In this document: in pieces, positions 8,093 through 10,413 of the stretch | Position numbering within the stretch: position 1 is the first letter of the stretch | Layout: each line of letters begins with the position of its first letter | Source: Gammaproteobacteria bacterium | GTDB taxonomy: Bacteria; Pseudomonadota; Gammaproteobacteria; J044 | Direction of reading: 5' to 3' | Length of the DNA: 10,413 nucleotides | Assembly: GCA_003696465.1 (NCBI GenBank) | Contig: RFHG01000281.1 | Span: 1-10,413, forward strand | The notes under the pieces: generated by a model | What the model was told of the DNA's origin: nothing | What the model saw: the letters and a program-made list of their open reading frames with translations, nothing else | Database searches by the model: none | Program-made: the position numbers and the translations under genes

Positions 8093-8529
8093 ACGGCAGT
8101 TTCGACTATATCTGTTTCGATACCCGGCACGCGGACGAATTTCGCGCCTTTCTGGAGGCCCGGGGCGTGCCGTACGAGACCCGACCCGACAGCAAGGACC
8201 CGGAGCACCTGGTGGTCTCGGTGCCGGATGATCTGGACGATGCGCTGGACGAAGCCGTGGAGGAGACCTACGAACGGCTCGAGCGCGAATACGAGCAGCG
8301 CCTCAAGCAGGAGCTGATCGCCGAGGACCAGGCCGAGAAGCGGGTCACGGCCATCAGCGTCAATCTCGCCAGTGGCGAGACCTGCTATGTGCCGATTCCG
8401 GAAGAAATGATGAATCGTCTGCTGCGCGTGCTCAGCACGGAAGAGATCGGCGAGCTGGTGGATGCCATCGTCAGTGCCGTGGAAGCGCGCGACACGCGGC
8501 CGATCTGTCACCACGTGCAGGACGACTGA
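8089..8529 (+). CDS. Small acidic protein of unknown function, coupled to the RND pump
   Basis: I do not recognise a named family for this 146-residue protein. It is soluble-looking, with no signal peptide and no membrane segment. It is strikingly acidic: 36 Asp/Glu against 15 Lys/Arg. The N-terminal ~45 residues (FDYICFDTRHADEFRAFLEA, then a Gly-Val-Pro-Tyr turn and a short hydrophobic strand LVVSV) look like a small alpha/beta unit. Residues about 48-85 form a long Glu/Arg-rich helix, possibly a coiled coil. The rest holds a short strand, a PIPEEMMNRLL helix and a C-terminal helix, ending with a Cys-His-His patch. The ATG overlaps the pump's TGA (ATGA), implying translational coupling and a role linked to the pump, such as regulation or assembly. 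That role is inference from context only. Codon use resembles its neighbours. Confidence 0.8.
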   Translation: MNGSFDYICFDTRHADEFRAFLEARGVPYETRPDSKDPEHLVVSVPDDLDDALDEAVEETYERLEREYEQRLKQELIAEDQAEKRVTAISVNLASGETCYVPIPEEMMNRLLRVLSTEEIGELVDAIVSAVEARDTRPICHHVQDD

Positions 8530-8560
8530 AAACAACGAGGCCCGCGTAACGCGGGCCTCG
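8530..8560 (-). terminator. Rho-independent terminator of adk
   Basis: A perfect 11-bp stem (8536-8546 paired with 8550-8560, CGAGGCCCGCG arms) with a 3-nt loop is followed on the minus strand by TTGTTTT (8535..8529). That is the expected order for an intrinsic terminator of minus-strand adk. On the plus strand the hairpin directly follows the stop of the acidic-protein gene but lacks a T run, so any plus-strand role would be weaker. Confidence 0.85.
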
Positions 8561-8572
8561 CCGTGCATGTGT

Positions 8573-8590
8573 CTGACGCTGCGGCGTCAG
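8573..8590 (-). other. Short hairpin spanning the adk stop codon
   Basis: CTGACGC (8573-8579) pairs perfectly with GCGTCAG (8584-8590) around a 4-nt loop, and the stop codon TGA (8589..8587) lies in the stem. It is followed 12 nt later by the adk terminator stem, giving two hairpins in tandem at the 3' end. It may stabilise the transcript end or be incidental. Confidence 0.4.
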
Positions 8591-9801
8591 CCCTTGCCCT
8601 GCAGCCTGCGCAGGCGCTCCATCAGCCGTTGCACCTTCTCCTCGGCCCGCGCCACGCGGCGCTCGCCCTGCTGCTCGGCCCTGCTGATGCGGGCCAGCAG
8701 GCGGGCAGTCTCGCGGGCACTCTGCTCGAGCTGGGGTTCCATTTCCCGAATCTCCCGGTTCACGGTCTGTTCCACCGCGCGCAGTATCTGCTGCAGGGAA
8801 GGGGGGCTGCGACGCACTGCCTTCTTTCGGGCGGGGGTCTTGCGGGTGGCCTTCTTTGCGGCGGTCTTCCTTGTGACGGCCTTTTTGGTTGCTCCCTTTT
8901 TGGCGGCAACCTTTTTCCTGACAGCCTTCTTCTGCGTGGACTTTTTGACAGCGCTCTTTTTCGCGGTGCCTTTTTTGGCTGTGGCCTTCTTTTTTGCGGC
9001 CTTTTTCGTCGCGCTGCTGGTGGCCGCTGCCCTGGGGGCAGCCGTCTTTTTCTTCACGGCTTTCCTTGTTGCAGGGCCTTCACTGGCCGGCCTGGTGGCA
9101 GCCGAAGCCTTCGTCTCCCGTGCTTCGCCCGCGGACTGCTCGCTGCCGGCCTTCAGGCGCGACTCGATGGCCTCGACGATGCGCTGGAAGATTTCGTCGA
9201 TCTCGCCCTCGCCGTTGATGCGCGCCAGCTTGCCTTCCATCTCGTAGTAGGCAATGACGGGGCGGGTCTGCTGGTCGTAGACCTTGAGCCGGTTGGAGAT
9301 GGTCTCCTCGTTGTCGTCGGCCCGGTGGTGCAGCTTGCCGCCGCAGAAATCGCAGATGTGGTCCTGCCTGGGCGGATTGGTGTAGATGTTGAACACGGCC
9401 CCGCAGTTCTCGCAGGTCAGGCGGCCGGTCAGGCGCTGCATGAGCACGTCGTAGTCCACGTCGATGAGAATGGCGAGATCCAGCGGCTGCTTCATCTCGT
9501 CGAGCATGTGGTCCAGCGCCTCGGCCTGGGGCAGGTTGCGCGGAAAGCCGTCGAGGATGAATCCCTTTGCGGTGTCGGGCCGGGACAGGCGCTCGCGAAT
9601 CATGCCCAGCACCACCTCGTCGGGTACCAGCTGGCCGGCGTCCATGTACTGCTTGGCGGCCTTGCCCAGTTCGGTGCCCTTTGACACGGCCTCCCGCAAC
9701 AGGTCTCCGGTGGAGATCTGCGGAATGCCATAGCGTTCCACCAGCCGCTTGGCCTGCGTTCCCTTGCCGGAACCCGGCGCGCCGAGAAGTACCAGTCTCA
9801 T
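8587..9801 (-). CDS. adk: Adenylate kinase fused to a Lys/Ala-rich histone H1-like tail and a C-terminal coiled coil
   Basis: Adenylate kinase interconverts ATP + AMP and 2 ADP in the cytoplasm and is essential for nucleotide balance. Residues 1-217 form a full enzyme: P-loop GAPGSGKGT (7-15), AMP-site T31 and R36, DGFPRN (84-89, with R88), R123 and R127, and LID arginines R160 and R171. The LID carries C130-x2-C133 and C150-x2-C153, the zinc-binding version, not the E. coli His/Ser/Asp/Thr set. The usual length is about 215, but here one uninterrupted frame gives 404 residues. After a linker (218-246) comes an acid-free basic region (247-331: 29 Lys, 7 Arg, 23 Ala of 85) with a five-residue KKxxx period, then a charged helical segment (about 335-403). 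The ATG at 9801 has AGGGGGA 9 nt upstream; a GTG 24 nt earlier is a poorer start. The enzyme identity is certain. The tail's role (binding DNA, RNA or other polyanions) is inference from composition. Confidence 0.95.
   Translation of the reverse strand: MRLVLLGAPGSGKGTQAKRLVERYGIPQISTGDLLREAVSKGTELGKAAKQYMDAGQLVPDEVVLGMIRERLSRPDTAKGFILDGFPRNLPQAEALDHMLDEMKQPLDLAILIDVDYDVLMQRLTGRLTCENCGAVFNIYTNPPRQDHICDFCGGKLHHRADDNEETISNRLKVYDQQTRPVIAYYEMEGKLARINGEGEIDEIFQRIVEAIESRLKAGSEQSAGEARETKASAATRPASEGPATRKAVKKKTAAPRAAATSSATKKAAKKKATAKKGTAKKSAVKKSTQKKAVRKKVAAKKGATKKAVTRKTAAKKATRKTPARKKAVRRSPPSLQQILRAVEQTVNREIREMEPQLEQSARETARLLARISRAEQQGERRVARAEEKVQRLMERLRRLQGKG
8812..9006 (-). repeat. 15-nt periodic tract encoding KKxxx pentapeptides in the adk tail
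   Basis: Adk residues 266-330 read as 13 consecutive five-residue units. Ten begin with Lys-Lys, one with Arg-Lys (311), one has a single Lys (321), and the first is KKAAK (266). Lys-Lys pairs start at 266, 271, 276, 281, 286, 291, 296, 301, 306, 316 and 326. In DNA this gives short A-tracts (mostly AAAAAG) every 15 nt, while the intervening codons vary, so it looks like an old or selected repeat, not a fresh tandem duplication. The A-tracts make it locally AT-richer than the surrounding genes. Confidence 0.85.
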
Positions 9802-9839
9802 CTTTTGTGTTCCCCCTGAAGCCACTGCCTTGAGGGCGT

Positions 9840-9868
9840 CTTATAACCCGCTGTCTGCGCGGGTGCAA
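9840..9868 (-). promoter_or_regulatory. Probable sigma-70-type promoter of adk
   Basis: On the minus strand TTGCAC (9868..9863) is followed after exactly 17 nt by TATAAG (9845..9840, five of six matches to the -10 consensus). Transcription would begin near 9833, leaving a leader of about 32 nt that holds the AGGGGGA ribosome site (9817..9811). This is the best-formed promoter in the window. Confidence 0.6.
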
Positions 9869-9896
9869 GGCTGTATGTCACCTGCGGCGCATTTAT

Positions 9897-9926
9897 GCGG
9901 CAGCACCCTCGGCCAGCCGGTATAAT
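9897..9926 (+). promoter_or_regulatory. Probable promoter of ppa
   Basis: A perfect TATAAT lies at 9921-9926. The -35 is poor: GCGGCA (9897-9902, 18-nt spacing) matches TTGACA at three of six positions, and there is no extended -10 TG. Transcription would start near 9933, about 31 nt before the ppa ATG. It is back to back with the adk promoter, about 29 nt separating the two -35 to -10 blocks. Confidence 0.5.
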
Positions 9927-9963
9927 GGCAGCAGTTTTCATTGCGGAATACGGAGTGCACAGC

Positions 9964-10413
9964 ATGAACCTGGAGAAGCTCAGCGCGGGCAAGAACGTTC
10001 CCGACGAGGTCAACGTCATCATCGAGATCCCGGCCCATTCGGCACCGGTGGTCAAATACGAGATGGACAAGGACACCGGTGCCATGTTCGTCGATCGGTT
10101 CGTCAACTCGGCCATGTTCTATCCGGCCAACTACGGCTTCGTGCCGCATACCCTGTCGGAGGACGGTGACCCGGTGGACGTGCTGGTGGTGACCCCGGTT
10201 CCGCTGATGGTGGGCGCGGTGGTGCCGAGCCGTCCGCTGGGCATGCTGAAGATGACCGACGAATCGGGCGTGGATGCCAAGATCATCGCCGTGCCCACGA
10301 CCAAGATCCTGGCCGCCTATTCCGGCATCGAGACCCTCGAGGACCTGCCGCAGGACCTGCTGCGCCAGATCGAGCACTTCTTCGAACAGTACAAGGCGCT
10401 GGAACCCGGCAAG
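9964..10413 (+). CDS. ppa: Inorganic pyrophosphatase (family I), C-terminus beyond the window
   Basis: This enzyme hydrolyses pyrophosphate to two phosphates, pulling DNA, RNA and aminoacyl-tRNA synthesis forward. The 150 residues present align along nearly the full family I enzyme (about 175 in E. coli), so roughly 25 are missing off the end. The signature D67-G-D69-P-V-D72 is present, and the active-site set looks complete: E21, K31, E33, R45, Y57, D99, D104, K106, Y143, K144. The ATG at 9964 has GGAG 8 nt upstream (9952-9955). The gene is divergent from adk across a 162-nt gap that holds both promoters, which pairs two housekeeping enzymes of phosphate-bond metabolism. Confidence 0.96.
   Translation, partial: MNLEKLSAGKNVPDEVNVIIEIPAHSAPVVKYEMDKDTGAMFVDRFVNSAMFYPANYGFVPHTLSEDGDPVDVLVVTPVPLMVGAVVPSRPLGMLKMTDESGVDAKIIAVPTTKILAAYSGIETLEDLPQDLLRQIEHFFEQYKALEPGK

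Noticed and set aside
8462..9247. A plus-strand frame with Phe/Ala-rich hydrophobic repeats resembling a membrane protein.
   Set aside because: It is the reverse complement of the Lys/Ala codons of the adk tail; the periodic Phe-Phe pairs mirror the Lys-Lys codons.
8563..9684. A 373-residue plus-strand frame opposite adk.
   Set aside because: It begins just after the hairpin and is antisense to a well-supported adk. No family resemblance was seen.

Overview
The window reads as high-GC (roughly two thirds G+C by eye) chromosomal DNA of a gammaproteobacterium. The main clue is the lptD-surA-pdxA order on the minus strand, which is the conserved outer-membrane biogenesis cluster of that class (lptD-surA-pdxA-rsmA-apaGH in E. 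coli). A Chromatiales-like or sulfur-oxidising lineage is a guess from overall feel, not something the sequence proves. Almost all of the window is coding. I saw no rRNA, tRNA, CRISPR array, insertion sequence or phage gene.

Layout. On the minus strand, positions 1-3674 hold the start of pdxA, all of surA and all of lptD, tightly packed (surA overlaps lptD by 17 nt; 3 nt separate surA from pdxA). All three appear to start at non-ATG codons (GTG, TTG, CTG). A divergent intergenic region (3675-3827) leads to a plus-strand three-gene unit: an RND periplasmic adaptor (3828-4943), an RND inner-membrane pump (4946-8092) and a small, very acidic protein of unknown function (8089-8529). These are joined by a 2-nt gap and a 4-nt ATGA overlap, so they are probably one translationally coupled operon. 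No outer-membrane channel gene is present, so the pump would have to borrow one, such as a TolC homologue. Next, a strong hairpin terminator oriented for the minus strand closes adk (8587-9801). Its promoter lies back to back with that of ppa, inorganic pyrophosphatase, which starts at 9964 and runs off the window.

The most unusual object is adk. The first ~217 residues form a complete, normal-looking adenylate kinase with a four-cysteine (zinc-type) LID. The reading frame then continues without a break for ~187 more residues: a short linker, an acid-free Lys/Ala tail built on a near-exact five-residue KKxxx period (residues 266-330) that resembles histone H1 or AlgP-type tails, and a final charged helical segment that looks like a coiled coil. 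This suggests an adenylate kinase tethered to DNA, RNA, polyphosphate or another polyanion, possibly as an oligomer.

Functionally, the left part concerns the cell envelope (LPS insertion by LptD, porin and LptD folding by SurA) and vitamin B6 synthesis (PdxA). The centre is an efflux or envelope-export system of unknown substrate. The right part is nucleotide and pyrophosphate homeostasis (Adk, Ppa).
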